A stretch of 64,000 nt of DNA, taken from contig NZ_JBIMER010000005.1 of the NCBI RefSeq assembly GCF_051262515.1, forward strand, positions 131,714 through 195,713. The letters are read 5' to 3'. Shown here in pieces: positions 44,057 to 53,249 of this stretch. The notes beneath the pieces were generated by a model. The model did not search any database and was not told the origin of the DNA. It was given only the letters and a program-made list of their open reading frames with translations. This DNA is from Arthrobacter_N sp051262515. GTDB taxonomy: Bacteria > Actinomycetota > Actinomycetes > Actinomycetales > Micrococcaceae. Position numbers and translations under genes: made by a program. How positions within the stretch are numbered: position 1 is the first letter of the stretch; every line of letters starts with the position of its first letter.

Positions 44057-44070
44057 TGTGACGTGTCACA
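44057..44070 (+). promoter_or_regulatory. Palindrome TGTGAC-GT-GTCACA upstream of the acyl-CoA ligase gene
   Basis: The half-sites TGTGAC and GTCACA form a 14-bp inverted repeat 6 nt before the ribosome binding site. A TTGACG box at 44025-44030 could be a -35 element. Binding of a TetR- or FadR-type lipid regulator here would block initiation. Confidence 0.45.
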
Positions 44071-44088
44071 CCCACCAGAGGAGCGGTC

Positions 44089-45627
44089 TTGTTCGCCACC
44101 ATGTCTGTCGCCGCAATCATCGCCGAATCCGCCCAGCGGTTCGCGGACCGGCCCGCCGTGACCCTGGCCGGCGAAACGGTCACCTACGCCCAACTGTGGG
44201 ACCAGACCCGGGCGTACGCCGGAGCCCTGCGAGACGCCGGCGTCCAGCCCGGATCCCGCGTCGCCGTGCTCATCCCCAACGTCACCGACTTCGCCCGCAC
44301 CTACTATGCCGTGTTGGCCCTCGGCGCGACCGTTGTGCCCATCCATGCCCTGCTCAAGCGGCACGAGATCGAATACGTGCTGCGCGACGCCGAGGCCGGC
44401 CTCATGGTCTGCGCCGCTCCGCTGCTCGGGGAGGGGGCGCCCGCCGCGCAGGCCGCGGACACCCGCGTCGTCACGGTGCTGGCACCGGAACCCGGGGTGC
44501 ACGACCGGCTCGAGGACCTCGCCGCCGCCGCGGAACCGATCGACACGTACCTCCCCATGCGGCCCGAGGACATCGCGACCGTCCTCTACACCTCGGGGAC
44601 CACGGGCAAGCCCAAGGGGGCGCTGGGCTGCCACCTGGCGCTGCTCGAACAGGTCAACGTCCTGCTCACCAGCACGTTCGATTTCCGCGAGGGCGACCGG
44701 ATCTTCGGCGGCCTGCCGCTGTTCCACACCTTCGGCCAGACGGTGGTGCTCAACGCCGGGCTGCGCGCGGGCGCGGAAATCATGCTCCTACCCAAGTTCA
44801 CGCCCGCCGGCGCGCTGGACATGCTGCTCGACGACGGCGTGAACATCTTCTGCGGCGTGCCCACCATGTACCTCGGGCTGCTCCAGGCGTACCGCGACCG
44901 CCCGGAGAAGCCGACGGCGCTGCGCTACGCGGTCTCCGGCGGGGCCTCCCTCCCGCTCGCCGCCCTGGGCGCCTTCGAAGAGAACTTCGGATCCAGGGTC
45001 TACGAGGGCTACGGCCTGACAGAGACGTCCCCGGTCGCCAGCTTCAACCACGTCGGCCGCGACCCCGTGCCGGGGACGGTCGGGACGCCGATCTGGGGCG
45101 TCGACGTCGAAATCGCCCGCGCCGAGGTACCCGACGCGATCGAGCTGCTGCCCCGGGGCGAATTCGGCGAGCTGGTGGTCCGCGGGCATAACCTCTTCTC
45201 CGGTTACCTGAACCGCCCGGAGGCCACAGCGGAGGCGGTCGTCGACGGCTGGTTCCGGACCGGGGACCTGGGCACCAAGGACGGGGACGGGTACCTGCGG
45301 ATCATGGACCGCAAGAAGGACATGATCCTGCGCAACGGCTACAACGTGTACCCGCGGGAGGTGGAGGAGTACCTGATGAACCACCCCGAGATCGCCAACG
45401 TCGCCGTGTTCGGCGTCGACGACGACGCGCACGGGCAGGAGATCGTCGCGGCCGTTTCCCCGGTGCCCGGCAGCGGACTCACGGCCGAGGCCGTCCGGAA
45501 CTACGCCTCGGACGGCCTCGCGGCCTACAAGTACCCGCGGATCGTCCGGCTGGTCAGCGAATTCCCGCTCGGTCCCAGCGGCAAGATCCTCAAGCGGGAA
45601 CTCGTGGCGCAGTACCGGGCCGACTAG
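44089..45627 (+). CDS. Long-chain fatty acid-CoA ligase family protein (AMP-forming)
   Basis: The 512-residue adenylating enzyme has the P-loop LYTSGTTGKPKGALG (near residue 167), YEGYGLTETSPVA (near 307), WFRTGDLGTKDGDGYLRI and the lysine-bearing end GPSGKILKREL. It activates a carboxylic acid, probably a fatty acid, to its CoA ester. TTG at 44089 is preferred because AGAGGAG lies 5 nt upstream; ATG at 44101 is 17 nt away. The stop overlaps the stop of the convergent thioredoxin-NHL gene. Confidence 0.87.
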   Translation: MFATMSVAAIIAESAQRFADRPAVTLAGETVTYAQLWDQTRAYAGALRDAGVQPGSRVAVLIPNVTDFARTYYAVLALGATVVPIHALLKRHEIEYVLRDAEAGLMVCAAPLLGEGAPAAQAADTRVVTVLAPEPGVHDRLEDLAAAAEPIDTYLPMRPEDIATVLYTSGTTGKPKGALGCHLALLEQVNVLLTSTFDFREGDRIFGGLPLFHTFGQTVVLNAGLRAGAEIMLLPKFTPAGALDMLLDDGVNIFCGVPTMYLGLLQAYRDRPEKPTALRYAVSGGASLPLAALGAFEENFGSRVYEGYGLTETSPVASFNHVGRDPVPGTVGTPIWGVDVEIARAEVPDAIELLPRGEFGELVVRGHNLFSGYLNRPEATAEAVVDGWFRTGDLGTKDGDGYLRIMDRKKDMILRNGYNVYPREVEEYLMNHPEIANVAVFGVDDDAHGQEIVAAVSPVPGSGLTAEAVRNYASDGLAAYKYPRIVRLVSEFPLGPSGKILKRELVAQYRAD

Positions 45628-47570
45628 TCCAGGCCGCGCAGGTCCAGCGTCAGTTCGGTCTCGCCGTCCGCGTCGATCAGCACCGGGATGCCCCAGTCCT
45701 GCTGGTACAGGTGGCACGCTGCGTGGTCGGGGATCTCTCCGCCGGCCTCGCCGTCGCAGGCCGCGGCGCGGGCCGTGATGTGCAGGACGCCCTCGGACAC
45801 GTCCGGGTTCAGGCGCAGGGTCCGCGTCAGGCCCACCGACGTTCCGGCGCCGCCCACCAGCAGCTCCTCCGGGGACGCGGAAATCTTCAGCTGGGTCGGG
45901 TCGCCCCAACGGTCGTCCAGCTTCTGGCCCTTCGGGGCCGAGAAGCGGACCACCAGCTCGTGGTCGCCCGGGGCCACCGGAGTCTTCGGGCGGGCCGTCT
46001 GCGAGGCGCCCTCGTCGACCGTGAGCGCCTCCTTGGGAAGCGGCAGCCGGACCAGCTGATGCTGGTTGGTCTCGACCACCAGCAGCACGGGCTCGCCGTC
46101 GACCGACGTGTCCAGCAGGACGTCGGAGGGCTCGGACAGCCCGCGCGCCAGCGTGGACACGGTGGCGGTGGCCGGGTCGTAGCGGCGCACCGCGCCGTTG
46201 TACGTGTCGGCGATCGCCACGGAACCATCGGGCAGGACCGTCACGCCGAGCGGGTGCTGCAGGCGCGCCTCGGCGGCGTCGCCGTCGCGGAAGCCGAAGT
46301 CGAACAGCCCGGCGCCGATCGCCGTTTCGACGGTGGCCACGCGGCCGTCGTCTCCCAGGCGCAGCACGCGCAGGGAGGACGTTTCGGAGTCGGCGACCCA
46401 GATGTCGCCCTGGGCGTCGTCGGCCAGGCCGGACGACTGGGCGAACCAGGACTGTCCCGGAACCCCGTCCTGCAGGCCCTCGAGCCCGGTGCCGGCGAAG
46501 ACCTCGAGCGCGCCGGTCACGGGCTCGAACGAGAAGATCTGGTGGGTTCCGGCCATCGCGACGACCAACCGGCCCGCCTTGGCGGACCACAACACGTCCC
46601 ACGGCGAGGACAGCGACGTCTCGAGGGGGACCGCGCCGAGGTCGTGGACCCAGGCATCGGCGTCGTTCGCGGCGTCTCCCGCGGCGCGCGCCTGGTCGGC
46701 GTCGAGCAGGCGCTGGACGCCGTTGCCGGCGACCGTGGTGACCTCGCCCGTGGCGAGGGACAGCCCGCGCAGGCGGTGGTTGACGGTGTCGGCGACGACG
46801 ACGTCGTATCCCACCTTCGCCGCGACGTCGGCCGGCAGCGCGGCCAGGCCCTGCGGTTCGTTGAAGCGCGCCGTGTCCGCGGATCCGTCCGCGAAGCCCT
46901 TGACGCCCTCGCCGATGGTCCGGACCACGGTGGTGAGGTCGTTGCCGAGCTCCACGAGCCGGTGGTGCCCGGAGTCGCCGACCAGGAAGTTGCCGTTCGG
47001 CAGGGCCAGGACCTTGCCGGGGAAGCGCAGGTCGCCCTCCAGCGCGGGAGGCGCCACGTACGGCCCGTCGCCGCGGTGAAGCGTGCCCTTGGCCTCGTGC
47101 TCGGCGACGAGCTCCTCGACGAGGACCTCCAGCCCGTTCGCGTGGCCCTCGCCGGACAGGTGCGCGGCGATGTAGCCCTCGGGGTCGACGACGACGAGCG
47201 TCGGCCAGGCGCGGGCCGAGTACGCCTGCCAGGTCTGCAGCTCCGGGTCGTCCAGGACGGGGTGGTGGATCTCGTAGCGCTCGACCGCGGCGGCCAGGGC
47301 CACCGGATCGGCCTCGTGCTCGAACTTCGGGGAGTGCACGCCGACGATGACCAGCAGGTCGCGGTACTTCTCCTCCAGCGGGCGAAGCTCGTCCAGCACG
47401 TGGAGGCAGTTGATGCAGCAGAAGGTCCAGAAGTCCAGGACCACGATCTTGCCGCGGAGGTCCTCGAGCGTGACCTGCTTGCCGCCGGTGTTGAGCCAGT
47501 TGCGGCCCACCAGTTCGGAGGCGCGCACGCGGTAGGCGGCGCGGACGGATTCGGTGGTTTCTGGACTCAT
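45624..47570 (-). CDS. Thioredoxin-like protein with NHL repeats
   Basis: The 648-residue protein starts with a thioredoxin-like domain (residues about 15-170) bearing FWTFCCINCLHVLDEL, a CINC redox pair. A beta-propeller of NHL repeats follows (GNFLVGDSGHHRLVEL, YDVVVADTVNHRLRGL, GDIWVADSETSSLRVL, GSVAIADTYNGAVRRY), then a C-terminal strand-rich domain. Homologues of mammalian NHLRC2 have this order. There is no signal peptide, so it should be cytosolic. ATG at 47570 has AGGAG upstream. Its substrate is unknown. Confidence 0.87.
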   Translation of the reverse strand: MSPETTESVRAAYRVRASELVGRNWLNTGGKQVTLEDLRGKIVVLDFWTFCCINCLHVLDELRPLEEKYRDLLVIVGVHSPKFEHEADPVALAAAVERYEIHHPVLDDPELQTWQAYSARAWPTLVVVDPEGYIAAHLSGEGHANGLEVLVEELVAEHEAKGTLHRGDGPYVAPPALEGDLRFPGKVLALPNGNFLVGDSGHHRLVELGNDLTTVVRTIGEGVKGFADGSADTARFNEPQGLAALPADVAAKVGYDVVVADTVNHRLRGLSLATGEVTTVAGNGVQRLLDADQARAAGDAANDADAWVHDLGAVPLETSLSSPWDVLWSAKAGRLVVAMAGTHQIFSFEPVTGALEVFAGTGLEGLQDGVPGQSWFAQSSGLADDAQGDIWVADSETSSLRVLRLGDDGRVATVETAIGAGLFDFGFRDGDAAEARLQHPLGVTVLPDGSVAIADTYNGAVRRYDPATATVSTLARGLSEPSDVLLDTSVDGEPVLLVVETNQHQLVRLPLPKEALTVDEGASQTARPKTPVAPGDHELVVRFSAPKGQKLDDRWGDPTQLKISASPEELLVGGAGTSVGLTRTLRLNPDVSEGVLHITARAAACDGEAGGEIPDHAACHLYQQDWGIPVLIDADGETELTLDLRGLD

Positions 47571-47688
47571 GCTTGCACTCCTGTGACTTTGTCGGCTGAC
47601 GTAGGGTCTCAACCCATTATCCCCGCCGAAGATTCCCCCACGCGCCGAACGTGACGGCGTACGACGGCGGCGGTCCCCGGCGTCGTGC

Positions 47689-48537
47689 CTATTCCGGCAG
47701 TTCCGCGACGGCGGCCTCGAGCACCGCGGAGGCCATGTCCGCGAACTCCTGGGCCTCCAGGCCCTCGACGGCGATGAACGAGACCATCGCGACGTGCCCT
47801 TTGCTTTCCCTCATCAGCACCAGGGCCTGCTGGCGCAGGTCGCTGTCGGCGCGGCCGCGCGTCCACAGCAGAGCCGAGTCGGCGGTTCCGTCCGCGACGT
47901 CGGGGACCGTGCTGGCCAGCGGAACCGTTTCGGTCACGACGCCGCCGTTCGCGCCGTCGGTCTGCATGTTCAGCGTCATGCCGTTGCACTCGCCGAGCAT
48001 CTTCCCCACGGTGGCGTAGTGGGCGTCCAGCTCCGCGCGGTCGCCGATCGCGGCGACCTCCACGGAACCGGTGGCGGACACCTTCTCCGTGGCGAAGTCC
48101 GTCCGGGCGGAGTCCGCCCCGAGCAGGACCGGGGACCAGTTGAGGTCCCGGAGCACGGTCTCGCAGGTCGACGGGATGACGACGACGCCCTCGAGCGCGT
48201 CGGCGGGCGCCGAGCGCAGGGCCTCCAGTTGTTCCTCCCCCGCCGGCTGGCTGAGGTCGAAGCCGTAGCTGGCGGCCCGCTCGATCCCGGCGGCGACCGC
48301 ACGGGCCGAGGCGGTGTCCGCGGGCCCCTCGTCGGCGTCGGCTTCGGCGGGCTCCTGCGTCTCGACGCCCGCGTGCGGATCCGCCGCGGCGCCGGATTCC
48401 GCAGGACCGGATCCCCCGGCGCCCGGCTCGGCCGGGGCGCCCGGGGCGCCCGGGGCGCCGCCGCCCGCGCAGCCGGCGAGCGCCAGCACGGCGGCGACCG
48501 CTATCGCCACCAGGGCCAGGATCCGGGCCAGGCGCAT
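47689..48537 (-). CDS. Unknown lipoprotein
   Basis: The 282-residue protein has a lipoprotein signal peptide with lipobox LALAGC (Cys near residue 22) and a Gly/Ala/Pro/Glu-rich linker of about 60 residues. The ~190-residue domain contains two Cys (PSTCETVL and LGECNGMTL). I recognise no family; it resembles sensor-like lipoproteins of Actinobacteria. ATG at 48537 puts the signal peptide at the N-terminus; a GTG at 48603 would add 22 atypical residues and overlap the upstream gene. It follows the CopD-CtaG gene by 55 bp. Confidence 0.6.
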   Translation of the reverse strand: MRLARILALVAIAVAAVLALAGCAGGGAPGAPGAPAEPGAGGSGPAESGAAADPHAGVETQEPAEADADEGPADTASARAVAAGIERAASYGFDLSQPAGEEQLEALRSAPADALEGVVVIPSTCETVLRDLNWSPVLLGADSARTDFATEKVSATGSVEVAAIGDRAELDAHYATVGKMLGECNGMTLNMQTDGANGGVVTETVPLASTVPDVADGTADSALLWTRGRADSDLRQQALVLMRESKGHVAMVSFIAVEGLEAQEFADMASAVLEAAVAELPE

Positions 48538-48592
48538 GGCCGCTACGTGGGAGCGGACGCCCGGAGGCGTTCCGCCGCGGGGGCGTGGGGGT

Positions 48593-50731
48593 TCAGCGGC
48601 CACGGTGGTCGATCTCCTCGTCGTGGTTCTTCAGTTGGGTGAACATGCGGTTGTAGGCGGCCAGCTCAGCGTCGTCGTCGCGGTCCGCGGCGCGGTCCTT
48701 GCGCTTTGTTTCGCGCGCGTCGTCCCGGCTCCAGGAGACCATGACCCCGAGCGCCAGGAGCAGGGTCGGCACTTCCCCGATGCCCCACATGGCACCGGCG
48801 CCGATCTGCTGGTCCTCCATCGCGGAGGGCCCCCACGTCCGGCCCATGTTCCCGAACCAGTTGGCCTGCAGCAGGGATTCGCTGCTCATGATGGACACGC
48901 CGTAGAACGCGTGGAAGCTCATGGTCGCCAGCAGGATGACCAGGCGCAGCGGATACGGAGCGCGCCGCGGGAGCGGATCGGAGCCGATCATGTTCAGCGC
49001 GAAGATGTATCCAGTAAGCAGGAAGTGCAGGTTCATCAGCTCGTGGCCGACGTGCTCGCGCAGAGCGAACCCGAAGAGGTCCGTGTTGTAGAAGATGATG
49101 ATCGAACCGGCGAAGTTGGCCGCCGCGAACAGCGGATGCGTGACGATCCTCGAGAACCACGAGTGCACCAGCACCAGGATCCACTCGCGCGGTCCGCGGG
49201 TTCCGTCCGTCCGGGCGGGCACGGCCTTGAGGGCCAGCGTCACCGGCGAACCGAGCACCAGGAAGAACGGGGCCACCATGGTCAGTGCCATGTGGCCGAC
49301 CATGTGCATCGAAAACAGCACCATGCCGTATACGGCCGGGGCGCCCGAGGTGATGTAGAAGAGCGCCGCCAGGCCCACCATGAACACGGCCAGACGCGGC
49401 ACCGGCCACTTGTCGCCGCGGCGCCGCACGGCCACGAAGCCCTTGATGTAGGCCGCGGCGAGGAAGACGATGATGGCCAGCCAGAACCAGTCGACCCGCC
49501 AAACGGTGAGCCAGCTGCCGGAGACCAGTTCCGGGGGAAGATCGTACCCGGTGAGGATTCGGGCGGGCGTCGCGGCGGGCGGGAGGTCCTCCGGAATCGG
49601 GGGTGCCGTGCGGGCCAGCGCCGTCGCGATGCCCATCACCGCCGCCATGATGGCCGCCTCCACGGCGACGAGCCGCCACGCGAGGCGCACCGCCGTCGTG
49701 CGTCCGGCCTCGAGCAGCCCGATCACGCGGAACCGGTGCGCCAGGCCGAGCAGTCCCAGCACCAGCGTCAGCGACGCCTTCGCGACCAACAGGCCGCCGT
49801 AGGGAGTGGCGAGCTGCGCGAGGGAATCCATCCGCACCGAGGCGCTGACGATGCCGGAGGCGAAGACCAGGAAGAAGGAGACCGTGGCGAGGGCGGAGAA
49901 GCGCCGCAGGACGACGCCGGCCAGGACCGGACGCTCCCCCGTGAACCGGCCCGGCGCCTTGGCCTCGAGCAGGCCCGCGAGGCACGCGAGGGCGCCCATG
50001 CCTCCGACCCAGAGGGACACGCCCACCAGGTGGAGCAGGATGGCGTTGGTCGCCCCCCAGTGGTCGTCGCCGCCCGCTGCGTGGCCGACCAGCGAGACAG
50101 GCAGCACGCCCGCGAAAGCGAAGACCGCCGCGATGCCCACCCCGGCCGGGGACCGGACGCCGAAGGCCAGCGAGGCCGTGACGGCCGCGATCGCGACCAT
50201 CCACGTCCAGGCCTTCCCCAGGGAGATGTTGACGACGTAGTCCGCCAACGCCGCGGTGTACGCGGGATCGGAGCTCAGCGGAAGGCCGGCGACGTCCGAG
50301 AAGGTCAGGACCAGCACGGCCGCCGCCGCCAGCGTCCAGACGATGCCGGCGCCGGCCGCCACGTTCATGGCGCGCGCGAATGCGGGGTGCTCGGTTCCGC
50401 CGTCCGTGGATCCGGCGCGGCCGTCGCCGCCGCGGCGCGCGCGCTGCGGTCTGGTCGAGCGGGGCAGGACGACGGCGGCGAACACCAGCGCGCCGACCGC
50501 CAGGGACATCGATACGTGGTGGATGGCGACGGCGAACGGCAGTCCCCAGCGCGTGAGGGCCCCCGGGTCCGCCAGCTGGCCGGCGACCGTGGATCCGGAG
50601 TACAGCAACGCGGCGATCAAGGCGAAAACCCCCGCGATGAGCGCGGGCAGGACCAGCGCAGCCCAGCGTCGGTCGCCGCGGCCCGTGGGGTCCGCGGCGC
50701 CGACGACTGTCGCCTCGGCGTTCCGGTTCAC
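48593..50731 (-). CDS. CopD-CtaG fusion: copper import / cytochrome oxidase assembly membrane protein
   Basis: The 712-residue membrane protein joins a CopD-like copper-resistance domain (first ~350 residues, eight helices, with HHVSMSLAVGALVF and ATNAILLHLVGVSLWVGGM) to a CtaG / caa3-assembly-factor domain. The latter shows MVLFSMHMVGHMALTMVAPFFLVLG, HELMNLHFLLTGYIFALNMIG and SFHAFYGVSIM, with many His and Met that could bind copper. This joining is common in Actinobacteria. The GTG start overlaps the copC stop in GTGA. It probably moves copper through the membrane for cytochrome oxidase or homeostasis. Confidence 0.88.
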   Translation of the reverse strand: MNRNAEATVVGAADPTGRGDRRWAALVLPALIAGVFALIAALLYSGSTVAGQLADPGALTRWGLPFAVAIHHVSMSLAVGALVFAAVVLPRSTRPQRARRGGDGRAGSTDGGTEHPAFARAMNVAAGAGIVWTLAAAAVLVLTFSDVAGLPLSSDPAYTAALADYVVNISLGKAWTWMVAIAAVTASLAFGVRSPAGVGIAAVFAFAGVLPVSLVGHAAGGDDHWGATNAILLHLVGVSLWVGGMGALACLAGLLEAKAPGRFTGERPVLAGVVLRRFSALATVSFFLVFASGIVSASVRMDSLAQLATPYGGLLVAKASLTLVLGLLGLAHRFRVIGLLEAGRTTAVRLAWRLVAVEAAIMAAVMGIATALARTAPPIPEDLPPAATPARILTGYDLPPELVSGSWLTVWRVDWFWLAIIVFLAAAYIKGFVAVRRRGDKWPVPRLAVFMVGLAALFYITSGAPAVYGMVLFSMHMVGHMALTMVAPFFLVLGSPVTLALKAVPARTDGTRGPREWILVLVHSWFSRIVTHPLFAAANFAGSIIIFYNTDLFGFALREHVGHELMNLHFLLTGYIFALNMIGSDPLPRRAPYPLRLVILLATMSFHAFYGVSIMSSESLLQANWFGNMGRTWGPSAMEDQQIGAGAMWGIGEVPTLLLALGVMVSWSRDDARETKRKDRAADRDDDAELAAYNRMFTQLKNHDEEIDHRGR

Positions 50732-51432
50732 CGGCGGCGCACCTTGGCCAGCACCACGGCCGCGCCCGCGATTGTCGCCGCGGCGAGGATGACCCAGACC
50801 AAGGGCGCGGGCAGGCCTCCGAGCCCCAGGGACCCGGCGTCCGCCGGGTCGGTGGCCCCTTCCTCGGGCGCGGCGGCCGCCGACTCGGACGGGGCTGGTG
50901 ACGACGCCGCGGGCGACGTCGATTCGCCGGCCCCGCCGGCGCCGACGGTGAAGTCGATTGCGCCTCCGTTGGCGGGCGTGCCCTCGATCGGGTGCCCGTC
51001 GCTGGAGACCACGCGCCACTGCAGCGCGTAGGACCCGCTTGGCAGTCCCCGTCCGAAGTCGACGGTCAGCGTGTCGCCGTCGACGCTCGGTTCGGCGTCG
51101 ATTTCCGTTCCGGCGGCGTCCGCCAACTGGACCACCGTGCTGCCCGGAATGGTGTTCAGGGGGTTGCTGAAGCGCAGCGTCGCGGCGTCCGGTGCGGTGT
51201 CCACCGTGGCGCCCGCGGCGGGCGTGGATTCGACGAGCTCGTCGTGCGCGAACGCGGCCGGGGCAGCCATGACGGCCGCGCCGGCCAGGAGCAAGGCCGC
51301 GGCGGCGGACAGGATGGTCCGGATCACGGCGCGCGGCGCCACGATCGCCGTGGCGCGGGTGCGAGCGTGGTTCCCGGGACTCCCGCACCGGGAGTGGTGC
51401 TGGTGCTGCGTGGCAATGGATTCGTTCTGCAT
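50728..51432 (-). CDS. copC: CopC domain copper-binding protein
   Basis: The 234-residue protein carries a CopC domain after a signal-like helix. The mature start reads AHDELVESTPAAGATV with His as copper ligand, and the later SSDGHPIEG segment holds another. A Ser/Ala/Pro-rich linker and a C-terminal helix with R-R-R anchor it outside the membrane. The signal peptide is preceded by an unusual ~37-residue basic lead containing Q-H-Q-H-H-S-R-C. ATG at 51432 has AGGAAG upstream. It is coupled to the CopD-CtaG gene by a 4-bp overlap. Confidence 0.87.
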   Translation of the reverse strand: MQNESIATQHQHHSRCGSPGNHARTRATAIVAPRAVIRTILSAAAALLLAGAAVMAAPAAFAHDELVESTPAAGATVDTAPDAATLRFSNPLNTIPGSTVVQLADAAGTEIDAEPSVDGDTLTVDFGRGLPSGSYALQWRVVSSDGHPIEGTPANGGAIDFTVGAGGAGESTSPAASSPAPSESAAAAPEEGATDPADAGSLGLGGLPAPLVWVILAAATIAGAAVVLAKVRRR

Positions 51433-51483
51433 GGTGTGCTTCCTGTCTCTCCCCGCGGGGCGGGGCCTGCTGTCTGCGTCGGG

Positions 51484-52131
51484 CTACGGGGCAGGACAAG
51501 CGGGCGGACCGCGGCGGAGTAGGGCGCGCAGCGGAACACCGAGAACGGGCAGGCCCGGCACCTGCACGGCGTCGGGCAGCAGGACGCGGACTTCGACGGG
51601 AGCGGGTTTCAGGCGCAGCACCCTGAGCGGCGCGGCGAGGAACGCGGTGTCGGCGACGGCGCGGGCCGCGAGCTCCCCCCGCCGGAGGGCCAGGACCGTG
51701 CAGAGGGCCGCGACCACGTGTGCGACCGGCATCCAGGCGGCTTCGGTGGGCACGGGGCCGGACGCCGTCATCGTTGCCGTGGAGATGAGCATCTGCGAGT
51801 CGACGCCCGTGACGCCGTGCGTTTCGTGCCCGGCGCGCCCCGGCGTCGTCATGGCTGGCGTGTGGAGGTTCGATCCGCCGGCCGGGTGGCCCCGCCCGAA
51901 CGCCAGATGGTAAATAGCCTGGCTGCACAAGACGGCGAGCGTCGTTCGGGCCAGCGAGAGCCCCCGGCCCGCGAAGGCCGTGCAGATGGCGGCGGAGGCG
52001 ACGAGGAGCAGGACCAGAACTTCCACGGCCGGGAGGCCTCCGCCGGCCAGCGCGTGCGAGGCCGCGGCGAGCCCGGTCGCCGTCAGGGCACCGAGCCACC
52101 CGCGCAGCAGGCGCGTGCGGCGGTGGTCCAC
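51484..52131 (-). CDS. Unknown integral membrane protein in the copper cluster
   Basis: The 215-residue protein has about four to five hydrophobic helices and a His/Met-containing loop (THGVTGVDSQMLISTATMTA and an earlier SQAIYHLAFGRGH). GTG at 52131 is preferred because GAGGAG lies 7 nt upstream; the frame is open to 52272 but that lead is low-complexity. It precedes copC by 51 bp on the same strand. The His and Met content and the context suggest a copper-related role, but no family was recognised. Confidence 0.6.
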   Translation of the reverse strand: MDHRRTRLLRGWLGALTATGLAAASHALAGGGLPAVEVLVLLLVASAAICTAFAGRGLSLARTTLAVLCSQAIYHLAFGRGHPAGGSNLHTPAMTTPGRAGHETHGVTGVDSQMLISTATMTASGPVPTEAAWMPVAHVVAALCTVLALRRGELAARAVADTAFLAAPLRVLRLKPAPVEVRVLLPDAVQVPGLPVLGVPLRALLRRGPPACPAP

Positions 52132-52442
52132 GGGACGGCTCCTCGGGTCGTTTCGGGCTGCCGGTTCCGGCGGCTTGTCGCTGCGGTGGGTGCGGGCTGC
52201 TTGTTTCGGCGGATTGAATGGCGGTCCGCGGACTGGGCTTGTCGCCCCGCGGGTTCCCATCGACCCCCTCATGTTCCCACGGAAGATGCGGCCATGCCCA
52301 TTCGAAACAACCCCAATTCTACGTCACGTAGAATCTGGCCGTCCCCGGGCCGTCGAAGGCAGGCACCGGATCGGCGTCGGCCCGGAAGGCGGCCCGGCGA
52401 GCGGTCCGGAGGCGGCTCGCGGACATTGCCCGGAACACACGG

Positions 52443-52481
52443 CGAGGGCCCGTCCTCCCCAGTGGGGTGGACGGGCCCTCG
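52443..52481 (-). terminator. Hairpin terminator of the HU gene
   Basis: A 13-bp perfect stem CGAGGGCCCGTCC / GGACGGGCCCTCG is capped by an inner TCCCC / GGGG pairing. It starts 15 nt after the HU stop. No U-tract follows. Confidence 0.7.
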
Positions 52482-52495
52482 ACAGGCGGCGCGAA

Positions 52496-52780
52496 CTACT
52501 TCTTCGCGACGGCCGCCTTCAGCTTGGAGCCGGCGGTCAGCTTGACCGAGTGGCCGGCCGGGATCTGGATGGTGTCGCCGGTCTGCGGGTTGCGGCCGGT
52601 GCGGGCGGCGCGGTCGGTGCGCTCGACTGCGAGCCAGCCCGGGATCGACACCTTTTCGCCCTTGGAAACCTGGTCAACGAACACCTCGAACACCGAGTCC
52701 AGAACGCCGTTCACGGCGACCTGGGAGTTGCCGGTCTTCTCGGCGACGGCTGCAACGAGTTCACTACGGTTCATAGCCAA
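52496..52780 (-). CDS. hup: HU-like DNA-binding protein
   Basis: The 94-residue nucleoid protein has the HU fold: helices NRSELVAAVAEKTGNSQVAV, then KVSIPGWLAVERTDRAARTGRNPQTG with the beta-arm motif and IQIPAGHSVKLTAGSKLKAAV. The start TTG at 52780 is preferred because AGGAGG lies 7 nt upstream, giving M-A-M-N-R-S-E-L like relatives; the ATG two codons later is 13 nt from that site. It compacts and bends DNA as a dimer. Confidence 0.92.
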   Translation of the reverse strand: MAMNRSELVAAVAEKTGNSQVAVNGVLDSVFEVFVDQVSKGEKVSIPGWLAVERTDRAARTGRNPQTGDTIQIPAGHSVKLTAGSKLKAAVAKK

Positions 52781-53203
52781 TGTATGTCCTCCTGGACTGT
52801 TCCTTTCCGGCGCGGATCGGCCGGAACGCCCCGCGGTTACGGGGACTTCTGAAAGGAAACTACCAGCCGCGGAGGACAGACACGCCCAGTTTCGGGGGGT
52901 TTGACCCGAATATTTTGGATTTTCCGCGGAATTTAGGGGTTTTTCAGCTGTCCGCGTGATTTCCGGCGCCAATTTGGGCACCGCGGCCGCTCCGCCCGCT
53001 CCAGGCGCCGCGTCGCCGTCGGACGCTCGGGACCGGGCCCACGCCGTCGCCCGTCCTGAACACTTTCGGCTTCAAACGTCCGCATCGGCGCAGGTCGCAA
53101 GCCGTCGCACGAGGCAAACCCGCTCACGAAGGTCCGAAACCGCTCACGACGGCCCGGTTGCCCCCGCCACAGGCCCACGATCCCGCAATCCGGGCACAAA
53201 AGA
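52781..53203. other. Gene-free stretch between HU and S14 genes
   Basis: About 420 bp without a credible gene. An A+T-rich patch near 52905-52945 upstream of hup probably contains its promoter. A minus-strand frame at 52933-53199 has no coding character. No RNA family was recognised. Confidence 0.4.
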
Positions 53204-53233
53204 GGCGAGGGCCCCTCCGGAGGGACCCTCGCC
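53204..53233 (-). terminator. Intrinsic terminator of the rpmB-rpmG-rpsN operon
   Basis: On the minus strand an 8-bp stem GGCGAGGG / CCCTCGCC, with an inner CCCTCC / GGAGGG pairing, is followed at once by TCTTTT. It lies 17 nt after the rpsN stop. Confidence 0.85.
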
Positions 53234-53249
53234 GCACGCTCGCTGGTGG

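Noticed and set aside
44057..44070. CRP/FNR-type binding site
   Set aside because: The half-sites are 4 nt apart as TGTGA/TCACA, not the 6 nt required for CRP.
50732..52099. Long N-terminal extension of the CopD-CtaG frame
   Set aside because: It runs antiparallel in frame space over copC and the small membrane protein and has no homology-like content; the GTGA overlap at 50728-50731 sets the start.
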